Assembly (NCBI GenBank): GCA_017432885.1
Contig: JAFRIE010000014.1
Coordinates: 173,336 to 237,335, forward strand
Source of the DNA: Erysipelotrichaceae bacterium
GTDB lineage: Bacteria; Bacillota_I; Bacilli_A; Erysipelotrichales; Erysipelotrichaceae
DNA: 64,000 nucleotides
Direction of reading: 5' to 3'
Positions within the stretch are counted from its first letter, which is position 1, and the number at the start of each line of letters is the position of its first letter. This document shows positions 17,417 to 26,656 of the stretch, piece after piece. The notes under the pieces are model-generated. The model worked only from the letters and a program-made list of their open reading frames with translations, was not told the origin of the DNA and ran no database searches. The position numbers were made by a program, and so were the translations under genes.

Positions 17417-18421
17417 ATGAACGATTCTTTTTTTTCGATTATCATGCCTGTGTATAACACCTATCCTCCATATCTGCGGGAGGCTGTAGAATCCGTTTTT
17501 GATCTTGATTATAACGGATATGAATTCGTCATCGTCGATGATGGAACAAACCGAACGGAAACGCTTGATGTTTTAAAGGAATACGAAGACAGGTGCACGA
17601 TCATTCATCAGGAAAACAGCGGTATATCTGCCAGCCGTTTAAAAGCTCTTTCGATCGCCAAGGGAGAATACATTTTCTTTCTCGACAGCGATGACCATAT
17701 TGATAAAGATGCGTTAAATGTTTTAAACGGAATCATCCGGGAACATCATCCCGATGTCATTATTTCAGAACCGCCGCGTTATCTGGAAGACTATCGGAAA
17801 ATAGAGTACAGAAACAAGTTTTTTGAGGAAGGAAGCGTTTCAAAGGATACTGTCATAAGAGAGCTTTGCAGACTGCATATCAACGGCATTGGCGATAAAT
17901 ATGTAAAAAGAGAGCTGTACCAGAACATGAGCGGTTTTATTGACACATCCTTCATAAACGGCGAAGATCTGCAGCAGTCGACATATATCATCCTGAATGC
18001 GGATTCTTTCTATTATTCCGAATTTCCTCTGCAGTATTACCGCTACAATCTGCAGCAAAGGGAGTACTACGACGCTACTGACTTAAACGACATCAACTTC
18101 CCTGTCCCTGCATATAGAATGCTTTTTGAACAGCATCACGAATACGAAGAGTTCCTTCCTGTCTTTAAACAGGCTGTCATGAATTCGATCATATACAACG
18201 CTTTTAAGATCTGTAAAGTCAGCTCTGCTCACAAAGAAAAAGCCGACGTATTAGATCGGCTGAATGAACTGGAGATCGTTAAGATCCTTTCAGGAATAAA
18301 GGCCAGGGTATCTCCGGTATCTTCGTTCCTATATTACGTTCTGACGCACAGATATTACCGTTTTCTGACCCTTCTGGCAACGATCTACCACAAGATCTTC
18401 GGTTTGAGTAATCTTTATTGA
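17417..18421 (+). CDS. GT2 glycosyltransferase (isolated, plus strand)
   Basis: A 334-residue GT-A enzyme with FFSIIMPVYNTYPPYLREAV, VIVDDGTNR, ASRLKALSIAKGEYIFFLDS followed by DD (DxD), and INGEDLQQSTYI as the catalytic ED. It is one of only two plus-strand genes within the 43-kb glycan locus. It diverges from the PIG-L gene and overlaps the polymerase gene tail-to-tail by 7 bases. It has its own extended -10 promoter at leaderless spacing. A later Met (residue 10) would cut into the nucleotide-binding strand, which supports the first ATG. Confidence 0.88.
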   Translation: MNDSFFSIIMPVYNTYPPYLREAVESVFDLDYNGYEFVIVDDGTNRTETLDVLKEYEDRCTIIHQENSGISASRLKALSIAKGEYIFFLDSDDHIDKDALNVLNGIIREHHPDVIISEPPRYLEDYRKIEYRNKFFEEGSVSKDTVIRELCRLHINGIGDKYVKRELYQNMSGFIDTSFINGEDLQQSTYIILNADSFYYSEFPLQYYRYNLQQREYYDATDLNDINFPVPAYRMLFEQHHEYEEFLPVFKQAVMNSIIYNAFKICKVSSAHKEKADVLDRLNELEIVKILSGIKARVSPVSSFLYYVLTHRYYRFLTLLATIYHKIFGLSNLY

Positions 18422-19590
18422 TCCTGTATCGGATCCAGGCTTGCCGCTATCATGATATAGATGATCAGATAAATGGAAGATCCGCTCATGATCGGTTCTA
18501 AAAAGAAAATGATACTGCAGGTTACAAACCAGCTTAAGACCAGCATACTGAATGAAGATCTGGTCTTTTTTCTTCCTGCATAACTATACATGGTCTTTAA
18601 TACATGCAGGGAATATATCAGCATGCACAGAGCCGGAATGATTCCGGAATAGTCGTAAATATCACCCCAGAGATCGTGAACGAGAGCACCGGTCTGGCTG
18701 CTGATCTGCTGACCGCCCCACAAGTATTTACTAAACAGAGGTAAGGATTTCTTCAGGATTTCAAAACGTTCGGTAAACAGGCCTTTTTTAATAAATCTCT
18801 GAACCAAAGCGATCTGACTGATCCCATCCCTGATTCCAAAGAGATTAAATACAAGAAGAGAAACGACGATCAGGAATGCCCCGCATCCGTAAAGCAGATA
18901 CTTCGGATCGAGCTTCTTTCTGATAAAGAGCAGATCGTATGTAAAAGAAAACAGCAAAGATATAAACAGAATCAGGAAGCTGGATCTTCTACCTAAAGCG
19001 ATACAGTAGAATGTAGAAAACAGGAACAGAACAATACCCGTCCACTTTGTTTTCTTGTTTTCTTCAAAGCGTATCAGATAGTAGATACAGGATGAAAGCA
19101 GATAATAATTGGCAGCGATGATCGTCGTTCTGACCCGTACCCTCAGCCAGAAATCATAATGGGACGGTTTATTGAACATATAAGACAGGTCGTTGTACCA
19201 GTAGCTGAGTTCGTAGCAGCAGTCCAAGACAAGCAATACAGCCATGCCGAAAGCCAGCAAATAGATCAGTTTTCTGATGTTCTCCTCGCAATTGTCTTTT
19301 AGATTTCCGCCGATATAATAAGCCATAGGAATACAGAATCCCATCACGCTATAAATGCCGAGTCTATAAGAAAACAGAAAAAAAGACAACGCAAACAGGC
19401 AGAGAATAACAAAGATCTTTGTGTTCTTTACTCTAATTCGAAAATGATGATCAACGAACAGGATCAGGCAGATCACCGGCAGAATAAACTGGCCGTAATG
19501 AAACAGATTGATTGCTACCGCAAACAGCAGTATATTAACCAAATAATCAACATATTTCTTATCTGACCACATCTTTACCGATCCTTTCAT
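18415..19590 (-). CDS. wzy: Wzy-type polysaccharide polymerase candidate
   Basis: A 391-residue membrane protein with about ten to eleven helices. The large extracytoplasmic loop at about residues 250-320 holds RFEILKKSLPLFSKYLWGGQ and ALVHDLWGDIYDYSGIIPAL, which matches the O-antigen polymerase/ligase HxxD-like pattern. Wzy proteins are poorly conserved, so the call rests on topology, this loop and context. The frame's first Met lies inside the upstream GT4 gene; Met7 (19572) is an equally likely start. It shares its 3' end with the plus-strand GT2 gene. Confidence 0.7.
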   Translation of the reverse strand: MKGSVKMWSDKKYVDYLVNILLFAVAINLFHYGQFILPVICLILFVDHHFRIRVKNTKIFVILCLFALSFFLFSYRLGIYSVMGFCIPMAYYIGGNLKDNCEENIRKLIYLLAFGMAVLLVLDCCYELSYWYNDLSYMFNKPSHYDFWLRVRVRTTIIAANYYLLSSCIYYLIRFEENKKTKWTGIVLFLFSTFYCIALGRRSSFLILFISLLFSFTYDLLFIRKKLDPKYLLYGCGAFLIVVSLLVFNLFGIRDGISQIALVQRFIKKGLFTERFEILKKSLPLFSKYLWGGQQISSQTGALVHDLWGDIYDYSGIIPALCMLIYSLHVLKTMYSYAGRKKTRSSFSMLVLSWFVTCSIIFFLEPIMSGSSIYLIIYIMIAASLDPIQDQ

Positions 19591-20668
19591 AGAATTCCGT
19601 CAGCCATGCACTGGTATCTGAAATATCATAACCCGCATTCTTGATCTGATCGTATGTATCTTTCCGGACAAATTTATCATCCAGTCTTTGTTTCCAGACA
19701 TCGGCATCCAGAGGCAGAAACTCACAAACATCTGTGATCTTTACTTCTCTTGAAACAACATCACTCAGCAGGCATGGAATTCCTGAAGCCTGCGCTTCCA
19801 CGGCGGCCACTGAAAGGCCTTCATAGATAGAAGGCATAATGTAACAGTCTGCCATCTGCAGAAGCTTATCTACATCGTTTCTTCTTCCTAAAAGAAAGAC
19901 ATTCCGATTCAGATGATAAGCATCGATCTTTTCTCTGATGATCTGTTCCTTCTCGCCGACTCCGGCAATATACAGGCGGCAGTCCGGTCTGTCTTGACAC
20001 AGCTTCTGAAATACTTCCAGGGAAAACAGATGATTTTTCTGGTCACTTAAGCTGCCTACCTGCAGATAGACGTTTTCATCCTTGATATCAAATTGTTTTC
20101 TGTATTCTTCCCGGGCTTTTGGATCATAACGGAATTTCTGTGCATCGACCGCATTATTCAAAACAAAAAAACGGTCGGAAGAGACGATCCTGTCGCCAAA
20201 GAGCCATCTTCCGGCATCTCTGGAACAGCCAAAATAGTAATCGGACTGATACCTCAACGGATACTGCAGAATGTTTTTTGCAAGAGAAGACAGACCCTTT
20301 CCGTTGGAAGTGTTATGTGAATGAACGATGGTTTTTAAACCGTTCCTGCGGGCAACAGGCAGGTAAATTGAAGCATAACTCCTGGCATGGGAATGCAGGA
20401 TCGAATACTCCGGATGAGCCTGAAACAGCTGTTCCCAGCCAGAGATCACTTGGAAAAAGTTTCTGCCATTAAATACCGGTACAGTATATACTTTTCCGCC
20501 AAGATCCTCTACTAGAGTCCGATATGCATCATATTCCGGATGATCCACGACAAAATCAAACTGTACCCTGCTTCTATCAATACGCTGATACAGATTCATG
20601 ATCATAGCTTGTGACCCGCCGTTATACAGGCTGGCGATCATCTGTAATACTTTTACCGGTCTTGACAT
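19559..20668 (-). CDS. GT4 glycosyltransferase (EpsF-like)
   Basis: A 369-residue GT-B enzyme. VLQMIASLYNGGSQAMIMNL at the N-terminus is typical of EpsF/CapM-like family 4 enzymes. HSHARSYASIY follows, then QVGSLSDQKNHLFSLEVFQK and MPSIYEGLSVAAVEAQASGI with the E-x7-E donor motif. It overlaps the neighbouring GT4 gene by 16 bases, so the pair is translationally coupled. Donor specificity is not readable. Confidence 0.85.
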   Translation of the reverse strand: MSRPVKVLQMIASLYNGGSQAMIMNLYQRIDRSRVQFDFVVDHPEYDAYRTLVEDLGGKVYTVPVFNGRNFFQVISGWEQLFQAHPEYSILHSHARSYASIYLPVARRNGLKTIVHSHNTSNGKGLSSLAKNILQYPLRYQSDYYFGCSRDAGRWLFGDRIVSSDRFFVLNNAVDAQKFRYDPKAREEYRKQFDIKDENVYLQVGSLSDQKNHLFSLEVFQKLCQDRPDCRLYIAGVGEKEQIIREKIDAYHLNRNVFLLGRRNDVDKLLQMADCYIMPSIYEGLSVAAVEAQASGIPCLLSDVVSREVKITDVCEFLPLDADVWKQRLDDKFVRKDTYDQIKNAGYDISDTSAWLTEFYERIGKDVVR

Positions 20669-21744
20669 TTCTTCAGTTCTGCGAGATAGCGATCTACTAC
20701 GATCTTCCTATCGAATTCCCTTTCAACCTTCTCTCTTCCTTTTTTCCCCATCTCTTTACGCTGTTCATAGCTCAAAGAAATAAAACTCTCAATCTTATCG
20801 ATCAGATCTTCCGAATCATTCTGTTTTACCAGAAAACCGCTCTCTTGATCATCGACCGTCTCTTTACATCCCGGCCTATCCGTTGTGATAATGGCCCTTC
20901 CGCAGGCCGCTGCCTCCAGAAGTACGTTGGACATGCCTTCCGCATAATAGCTTGGATGAACGATACACTGGATCTGTTCATAAATCTTGCGCATGTCTTC
21001 CACCATTCCATGATAGATGATTTCTTTGTTTTCTTCCATTTTTGCGATCTGCTGAAGGTAACCGTCTTCATCCGGACCGCAGACATGAAAAACAGTATCC
21101 GGATATTTCCGATGAATCCTTTCGGCTGCAGAAAGATACAAAGAAAAACCTTTCTGTTCCATCAGCCTTCCAACGAAAACAAAGCCGATCGGCTTATTGT
21201 CAGGAAAATCCAGATAGCGGTACATTTCAAGGTTGACCCCTGATCCCGGAATTAACGTATTGTTTTTTCCTACAATGTCATTTTCTATCATAAACTGCCG
21301 ATTCGCTTCATTCTGAAAGAAAACATTCTGTGCTTTCCTTAAGCCGGTTTTATACAGGATCTCTGTAATCTGCTTAAGGATACCGCCGTTTTCCAGAGCC
21401 GAACCAAGTCCTGTCACATTGGCTACATAAGGCACTTTCTCGATCTGACAAGCCATTCCGCCGTAAACATTCGGTTTTATTGTATAAGTAAATACAATAT
21501 CCGGTTTCGTCTCTTTTAGAATCGTTCTGTATTTGTTCAAGAGCTGCAGATCCTTGATCGGGTTTGTTCCTTTGCGGTTAAATCCGGTTTCAATAAAATG
21601 ACAGCCCATTTCCTGCATCTTGGGGATATAATCTCCGTTCGGAAGAGAAATAAAAACCTCGCAGTTTTCTAATAACGCTTCCAGCAGTTCCTTACGGAAC
21701 TTGTATAGGCCTACATCACTATTCGCAAGTATCAGAACTCTCAT
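20653..21744 (-). CDS. GT4 glycosyltransferase (PglA/CapM-like)
   Basis: A 363-residue GT-B enzyme. VLILANSDVGLYKFRKELLE, FTYTIKPNVYGGMACQIEKV and NVTGLGSALENGG match PglA/WbnE-like transferases that add the second sugar to a bacillosamine- or similar-primed lipid. HPSYYAEGMSNVLLEAAACG is the donor-site motif. I start it at 21744 because the 23 extra codons lie within the upstream gene and the family begins at MRVLIL. The neighbouring initiating transferase and PglE/PglF homologues support a second-step role. Confidence 0.85.
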   Translation of the reverse strand: MRVLILANSDVGLYKFRKELLEALLENCEVFISLPNGDYIPKMQEMGCHFIETGFNRKGTNPIKDLQLLNKYRTILKETKPDIVFTYTIKPNVYGGMACQIEKVPYVANVTGLGSALENGGILKQITEILYKTGLRKAQNVFFQNEANRQFMIENDIVGKNNTLIPGSGVNLEMYRYLDFPDNKPIGFVFVGRLMEQKGFSLYLSAAERIHRKYPDTVFHVCGPDEDGYLQQIAKMEENKEIIYHGMVEDMRKIYEQIQCIVHPSYYAEGMSNVLLEAAACGRAIITTDRPGCKETVDDQESGFLVKQNDSEDLIDKIESFISLSYEQRKEMGKKGREKVEREFDRKIVVDRYLAELKKCQDR

Positions 21745-21745
21745 A

Positions 21746-22780
21746 CTAACCTCTGTATGCAGGGAAAAAGCCCGGACGATCGATCTGCGTTCTTTTTGAT
21801 ACCAGATCGTCATAGATATCTTTCTGATACGTCTTCTTCCCGATGTAGAACTGATAAGAATGCTTATCGTCGAATCCTCTCTTGAACTGATAAAGATAAT
21901 CTTCCTGCGAACCGACGCCTCCTCCCAGAAGGAAAGATCTGTATCCGTTTTGGCATCCCCATTCAGCTGTTTTATAAATCAGAAGATTTGTCTCGTAGAT
22001 ATTGCCTGAAGTTTTTGTAGAACCTGCCAGATGATAGCTTAATCTTCCATTCTCCAGGAATACGATACAGGAAGAAAGGATTTTTCCATCAAGCTGTGCA
22101 TAGAAGATCATGATATGATCCTTCAGTTCACGAAACAGACAGTCGTAGTAGTCTCTATGGAAGAAATAGTACGCTTCCGCATTATCCCTTCTCATCGTTT
22201 CTTCATAAATCTCAATGAATTCATTCAGTTTCTCCGTATGACAGCAGTTCACGGTCACACCGGTCTTGATCGCCTTTCTGACCTTGTTTCTGTTTCTGGA
22301 AGACATATTCATCAGCATTGTCTCTTCATCATTCAGGTCCATGGAAATGACCTGTCCCAAAGGAATCACCTCATATGTATCCTGAGAATAACGCTGATTT
22401 TCTATTAACGGATGGAAACGGACAAATTCACAGACAATTCCATTCTCTCTGCACCATTCTTCATAGGTATCAAACAGCTCTTTTTTATCCTCTCCTTCAA
22501 TGATCCATCCGCCATAGCCGTAAGGGGTCGAGAAATCAAAAAGCTTTCCTTCTTCGATGATCCCCCGGAAATAATCACAGTGAGCAATATCTCTTCTTAG
22601 AACGACATTGATGCCTCTGGTCTTTCCGTTATCATAGAAAAACAACAGAGGTTCTCCGTCGCTGTTTGTTTCTAATGCTTTCAGATATCCGCTGATATAG
22701 TAAATATCATGGTCTTTGAAAGATCTGACGATCTCGTCCCATTGCGGATCTTTGAGTGTATATACTTTTAAATCATCCAT
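21746..22780 (-). CDS. FemX/FemAB-like GNAT-fold protein
   Basis: About 344 residues. FDFSTPYGYGGWII, the MNMSSRNRNKVRKAIKTGVT helix, and FVRFHPLIENQRY match FemAB/GNAT-type transferases, which use aminoacyl-tRNA or acyl-CoA. GRLSYHLAGSTKTSGNIYET and LLGGGVGSQEDYLYQFKRGF form the C-terminal acyltransferase half. It is coupled to the initiating transferase (ATGGATGA). A start seven codons earlier (22801) is possible. Such proteins in capsule loci probably add an acyl or amino-acid group to an amino sugar; the 4-amino sugar made next door is a candidate. Confidence 0.65.
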   Translation of the reverse strand: MDDLKVYTLKDPQWDEIVRSFKDHDIYYISGYLKALETNSDGEPLLFFYDNGKTRGINVVLRRDIAHCDYFRGIIEEGKLFDFSTPYGYGGWIIEGEDKKELFDTYEEWCRENGIVCEFVRFHPLIENQRYSQDTYEVIPLGQVISMDLNDEETMLMNMSSRNRNKVRKAIKTGVTVNCCHTEKLNEFIEIYEETMRRDNAEAYYFFHRDYYDCLFRELKDHIMIFYAQLDGKILSSCIVFLENGRLSYHLAGSTKTSGNIYETNLLIYKTAEWGCQNGYRSFLLGGGVGSQEDYLYQFKRGFDDKHSYQFYIGKKTYQKDIYDDLVSKRTQIDRPGFFPAYRG

Positions 22781-23393
22781 TCTGATTTTTTCTGGCCTCA
22801 TCCAGATCCAATACCTTAAAATTCCCTATTGTCGCAACATCTTCTCTTCGAAATACCTTAAACACAGTAGCGATCAGAATCCGGATATCATTCACAAGAG
22901 AAAGATTTTTAACATACTGTACATCCAAGGCGAGACGGGGATCCCAGTCCAGATTGTTTCTTCCGTTGATCTGGGCAAGTCCTGTCAGACCCGGTCTTAC
23001 GCTATGTCTCAGTCTTTCTTCTTCGGTATAATATGGAAGATATTTCACCAGTAAGGGTCTTGGACCGACAATCGCCATGTCTCCTTTCAGGATATTAAAC
23101 AGTTCCGGCAGTTCGTCCAGAGAAGTCTTACGGATGAATTCGCCATAATTCGTAATTCTTTCTTCATCCGGCAGCAGATTTCCCTCTTTGTCTTTCCGGT
23201 TGGACATGGAACGGAATTTGATCAGTTTAAAAATCTTTTCGTCTCTTCCCGGTCTTTCTTGCGTAAAGAAAGGATTCCCTTGCATCTGAACGGTTCCGAT
23301 AATAATTAGAATCAGAAAAATTGGCGACAGAATAATCAATGCCGTCAATGAAAGAATAAAATCGAAAACTCTTTTGAAACAGTTCTTATACAT
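22773..23393 (-). CDS. Initiating phosphosugar transferase (PglC/WcaJ family)
   Basis: A 206-residue bacterial sugar transferase of the short PglC type. An N-terminal membrane helix (about 12-35) precedes the catalytic core. FFTQERPGRDEKIFKLIKFR holds the catalytic region. RKTSLDELPELFNILKGDMA, VGPRPLLVKYL and RPGLTGLAQINGRN are diagnostic. It transfers a phosphosugar from a UDP donor to undecaprenyl phosphate. PglE- and PglF-like genes follow directly, so the primer is probably a diacetylated or formylated bacillosamine-like sugar. Confidence 0.92.
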   Translation of the reverse strand: MYKNCFKRVFDFILSLTALIILSPIFLILIIIGTVQMQGNPFFTQERPGRDEKIFKLIKFRSMSNRKDKEGNLLPDEERITNYGEFIRKTSLDELPELFNILKGDMAIVGPRPLLVKYLPYYTEEERLRHSVRPGLTGLAQINGRNNLDWDPRLALDVQYVKNLSLVNDIRILIATVFKVFRREDVATIGNFKVLDLDEARKNQNG

Positions 23394-23394
23394 A

Positions 23395-24678
23395 TTAAAT
23401 AAAACAGCTCTTTATGATCTCAATGATCCGATCCTGCTGGTCAGGTGTCATCTTGTTGTCGGAAGGGAGACATAGACCTCTATGGAAAATGTCCATTCCA
23501 ACATCCGTGATCTTACCTGTATCGATATAGGCGTTGCTTTGGGCGCGTCCGTTTCCGTTTACAGTTATAAACGCGTTGTTCCTGTAGATCGGTTGGGCAT
23601 GCATCGGTTTCCAGATCGGTCTGCCTTCCGCGTTGTATGCCAATAATGTCTCCAGAATCTGTGTAGGACATGACTTGCCGTGTTCCGGAACATAAATGGC
23701 TTTATAGTCGTCTCTGACTTGTCTGCACATGGCGTCTTTATCAATGATCAGACAGCTCAGCCAGAAGTTTGGTATGGAATTGTCCTTATCATATGGATTC
23801 ATCTGTACAGGAAGGTCTTTCAGACCTTCACGGTATCTTTCATAAATCGCCTTTTTCTGTGCAATATGCTCGTTCAGGTACGGCAGCTGTCCCCGGACAA
23901 CGCCGGCAATGACGTTGGACATACGGTAGTTGTAGCCAAGTTCTTCATGCTGATACCATGGAGCGTTCTCTCTGGACTGCGTGCTCCATTTGCGGACTTT
24001 TTCAGCATCTTCTTTTGAATTACTTAGGAACATTCCCCCGCTTGATCCCGTAATGATTTTATTGCCGTTAAAGGAAATACAGTTATAGTCTCCTAAAGAA
24101 CCGGTCTCTCTCCATTGACCGTCAAGCAGGTATTTCGAACCGAAACTCTCCGCCGCATCCTCAATGATCAGGATCTGGTGTTCATCACAGATCTTCTTGA
24201 TTTCAGCAACCTTTCCCGGTGTACCGTAGAGGTGGACTATAACCAGTATATGAACATCCGGATACATCTCGACTGCCCTTCTGAAAGCTTCCGGGTCCAG
24301 ATTCCAGGTATCGTATTCCGTATCGATAAAGATCGCTTCTCCATCTTCATAGGCAACAGGATTGACAGAAGCATCAAAAGTCATATCGGTCGCAAAGACT
24401 TTGTGTCCATACAGCGTACCCCTGCCCGGTTTCGGTTTTCCATACAGTTTTTCGCCTGCAAGCTTGGTAGCCAGATGAAGTGCAGCCGTACCGCAGCTTA
24501 ATGCAACGGCGTATTTCATGCCGAAAAGTTCTGCGATCCGGGATTCGATCTCGTTGATATTCTTTCCAACCGTAGACATCCAGTTGGTTTCATAGGCCTC
24601 CATCATATACTTTGCTTCATCACCGTGCATCGTAGGAGAAGAAAGATATATTTTCTTTTCAAACGCTTTGATATTCAT
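23395..24678 (-). CDS. DegT/DnrJ/EryC1 sugar aminotransferase (PglE-like)
   Basis: A 427-residue fold I PLP enzyme. YETNWMSTVGKNINEIESRI, ALSCGTAALHLA, DMTFDASVNPVAYEDGEAIF, IIEDAAESFGS and NCISFNGNKIITGSSGGMFL follow family order; the Lys in NGNK binds PLP. The start at 24678 has GAGG 7 bases upstream; an overlapping ATG two codons earlier is less good. It should aminate the 4-keto product of the adjacent PglF-like dehydratase to UDP-4-amino-4,6-dideoxy-GlcNAc. No PglD-type acetyltransferase is nearby; a formyltransferase is. Confidence 0.9.
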   Translation of the reverse strand: MNIKAFEKKIYLSSPTMHGDEAKYMMEAYETNWMSTVGKNINEIESRIAELFGMKYAVALSCGTAALHLATKLAGEKLYGKPKPGRGTLYGHKVFATDMTFDASVNPVAYEDGEAIFIDTEYDTWNLDPEAFRRAVEMYPDVHILVIVHLYGTPGKVAEIKKICDEHQILIIEDAAESFGSKYLLDGQWRETGSLGDYNCISFNGNKIITGSSGGMFLSNSKEDAEKVRKWSTQSRENAPWYQHEELGYNYRMSNVIAGVVRGQLPYLNEHIAQKKAIYERYREGLKDLPVQMNPYDKDNSIPNFWLSCLIIDKDAMCRQVRDDYKAIYVPEHGKSCPTQILETLLAYNAEGRPIWKPMHAQPIYRNNAFITVNGNGRAQSNAYIDTGKITDVGMDIFHRGLCLPSDNKMTPDQQDRIIEIIKSCFI

Positions 24679-24680
24679 AG

Positions 24681-26612
24681 TCATACCTCGCTTTTTCTGT
24701 ATGTTACGACGATCTTCTCTACCATTTCGCCGATATTCTCGTCATTTTCCATGGAACGGATATACAGCTCCTTCAGCTGCTGCAGGAAAACATCCTCGTC
24801 AATGTCTAAAGGCATCCCAACATAAATCAGATCATTATCGGTCTTCTTGTTTCCTTCCGCATCCATCAGTTTCTCTTCATAAAGCTTTTCACCCGGTCTA
24901 AGTCCGGTGTATTCGATCTTGATATCTTCATCCGGTTTAAAACCTGAAAGCCGGATCAGATTTCTGGCCAAAGTATCGATCTTGACCGGTTCACCCATAT
25001 CTAGAACAAAAATCTCTCCGCCTTTGGCATAAACGCCGGCCTGCAGTACCAGCGATACCGCTTCCGGTATCGTCATAAAATAACGGATAATGTCCGGATG
25101 CGTGACTGTAACCGGTCCTCCTGCTTCGATCTGTTTCTTAAACAGAGGGATGACAGAACCGTTGGAACCTAAAACATTGCCAAAACGGACCGCTACAAAT
25201 TCTGTTTCATTCTTCAGATCTTTCGCACTGACTTCAGAGAAACAGTCCTCTACGACACTCAGCTTATCTGTAGAATGATTTCTCGAAAGCTTGTCAAAAG
25301 TCTGTATTACCATCTCACACATACGCTTGCTGGCACCCATGATGTTGGTAGGATTGACCGCTTTGTCTGTACTGATCAGTACGAAACGTTTGGTACCGTA
25401 CTTCACGGCAGCGTAGGCCGTCTTGAATGTACCGATAGTATTGTTCTTGATCGCTTCACACGGCGATTCTTCCATCAAAGGAACATGTTTGTGTGCAGCG
25501 GCATGGAAAACGATTTCCGGACGGTATTCCCGGAATACCTGATCGATACGCTTGGAATCTCTTACAGAACCGATCAGCACCGTCAGATTCAGTTCCGGAC
25601 GTCTTCTTTTCAGTTCCTGCTGAATGTCGTAGGCATTGTTTTCATAAATGTCGAAAATGATCAGCTGTTTCGGTCTGTGAGAAGCGATCTGCCGGCACAG
25701 TTCAGAGCCGATCGATCCGCCGCCTCCGGTAACCAGCACCACTTTGTCATTCAGATATTTGAAGATCTCATCATTGTTGACTTTAATCGTGTCTCTGCCT
25801 AAAAGATCCTCGATCGCAACTTTCTTCATCAGATTGACCGAAACATCTCCGTTGGCAATCTGGTAAAGACCAGGAAGGACCTTGATCTCGCAATCCGTTT
25901 CTCTGCAGATATTCAGAATATCCCTTTTCTGGCTGTTGGAAGAAGAAGGGATCGCATAGTAGATCTGGTCGACCTTATACTTGCTGACATTAAAGAGAAT
26001 ATCGTCTCTTCCTCCGACGACCGGAATACCTTCGATATATCTTCCATGTTTGTTGGTATTGTCGTCGATGATACATACGACTTTTGAATTGGTCTTGTCG
26101 CTCTTATTGATTTCTCTTAGCAGCTGCAGACCGGCATCTCCCGCCCCTATCAGCATGACTTTCTTATAGTCACTTGTCTTGCGGTTTTTCAGAAGCAGAA
26201 TGAAACGATACGAGAAACGGATCGCAACGGCAAAGATCATCTGGAACAGATAACCGATTGCAGTATAGGAATTCGGCATGCGGAAGATAAATAGCCGCAG
26301 ATAGACAAAATGGACAGCAATACAGAAAGAAACCGCAATCAGCACGCGGATCAGTTCAGTATAGCTGGCAAAACGCCAGATACTGCGATACATCTTCATG
26401 ATCCAGTAAACGATCAGGCAGAACAGTACATATAAAAGGATCGTTTCTTTATAGATGCTTAAGTAGCTGAGTCTGATTTCATTGAAATGAAAATCAAAAC
26501 GAATGAATAAAGCCAGGAAATACGAAACGGCTATAGTGATGGCGTCATAAAACATCATCAGTATAGCCACAAGCTTCCAGTGCTTAATATTAAAACTATG
26601 AGTAGAACTCAT
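24681..26612 (-). CDS. Membrane-bound UDP-GlcNAc 4,6-dehydratase (PglF/CapD family)
   Basis: A 643-residue protein with four N-terminal membrane helices (to about residue 140). A first Rossmann segment has MLIGAGDAGLQLLREI. The catalytic SDR domain has VLVTGGGGSIGSELCRQI, HAAAHKHVPLMEESPCEAIK and STDKAVNPTNIMGASKRMCE, with Met replacing the usual Tyr. Length and layout match PglF/WbpM. It makes UDP-2-acetamido-4-keto-2,4,6-trideoxyglucose for the adjacent aminotransferase. A TGTTAAAAT promoter ends 6 bases before the ATG, so it is probably leaderless. Confidence 0.92.
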   Translation of the reverse strand: MSSTHSFNIKHWKLVAILMMFYDAITIAVSYFLALFIRFDFHFNEIRLSYLSIYKETILLYVLFCLIVYWIMKMYRSIWRFASYTELIRVLIAVSFCIAVHFVYLRLFIFRMPNSYTAIGYLFQMIFAVAIRFSYRFILLLKNRKTSDYKKVMLIGAGDAGLQLLREINKSDKTNSKVVCIIDDNTNKHGRYIEGIPVVGGRDDILFNVSKYKVDQIYYAIPSSSNSQKRDILNICRETDCEIKVLPGLYQIANGDVSVNLMKKVAIEDLLGRDTIKVNNDEIFKYLNDKVVLVTGGGGSIGSELCRQIASHRPKQLIIFDIYENNAYDIQQELKRRRPELNLTVLIGSVRDSKRIDQVFREYRPEIVFHAAAHKHVPLMEESPCEAIKNNTIGTFKTAYAAVKYGTKRFVLISTDKAVNPTNIMGASKRMCEMVIQTFDKLSRNHSTDKLSVVEDCFSEVSAKDLKNETEFVAVRFGNVLGSNGSVIPLFKKQIEAGGPVTVTHPDIIRYFMTIPEAVSLVLQAGVYAKGGEIFVLDMGEPVKIDTLARNLIRLSGFKPDEDIKIEYTGLRPGEKLYEEKLMDAEGNKKTDNDLIYVGMPLDIDEDVFLQQLKELYIRSMENDENIGEMVEKIVVTYRKSEV

Positions 26613-26618
26613 AGCTTT

Positions 26619-26627
26619 ATTTTAACA
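26619..26627 (-). promoter_or_regulatory. Extended -10 of the PglF-like gene (leaderless)
   Basis: Minus-strand TGTTAAAAT (TG-n-TAAAAT). Six bases (AAAGCT) separate it from the ATG at 26612, so transcription is predicted to begin at the A of the ATG. It lies in a 44-base gap after the formyltransferase gene. Confidence 0.6.
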
Positions 26628-26656
26628 TGTATCCATTTAAAATGCTTTCTATTTTT

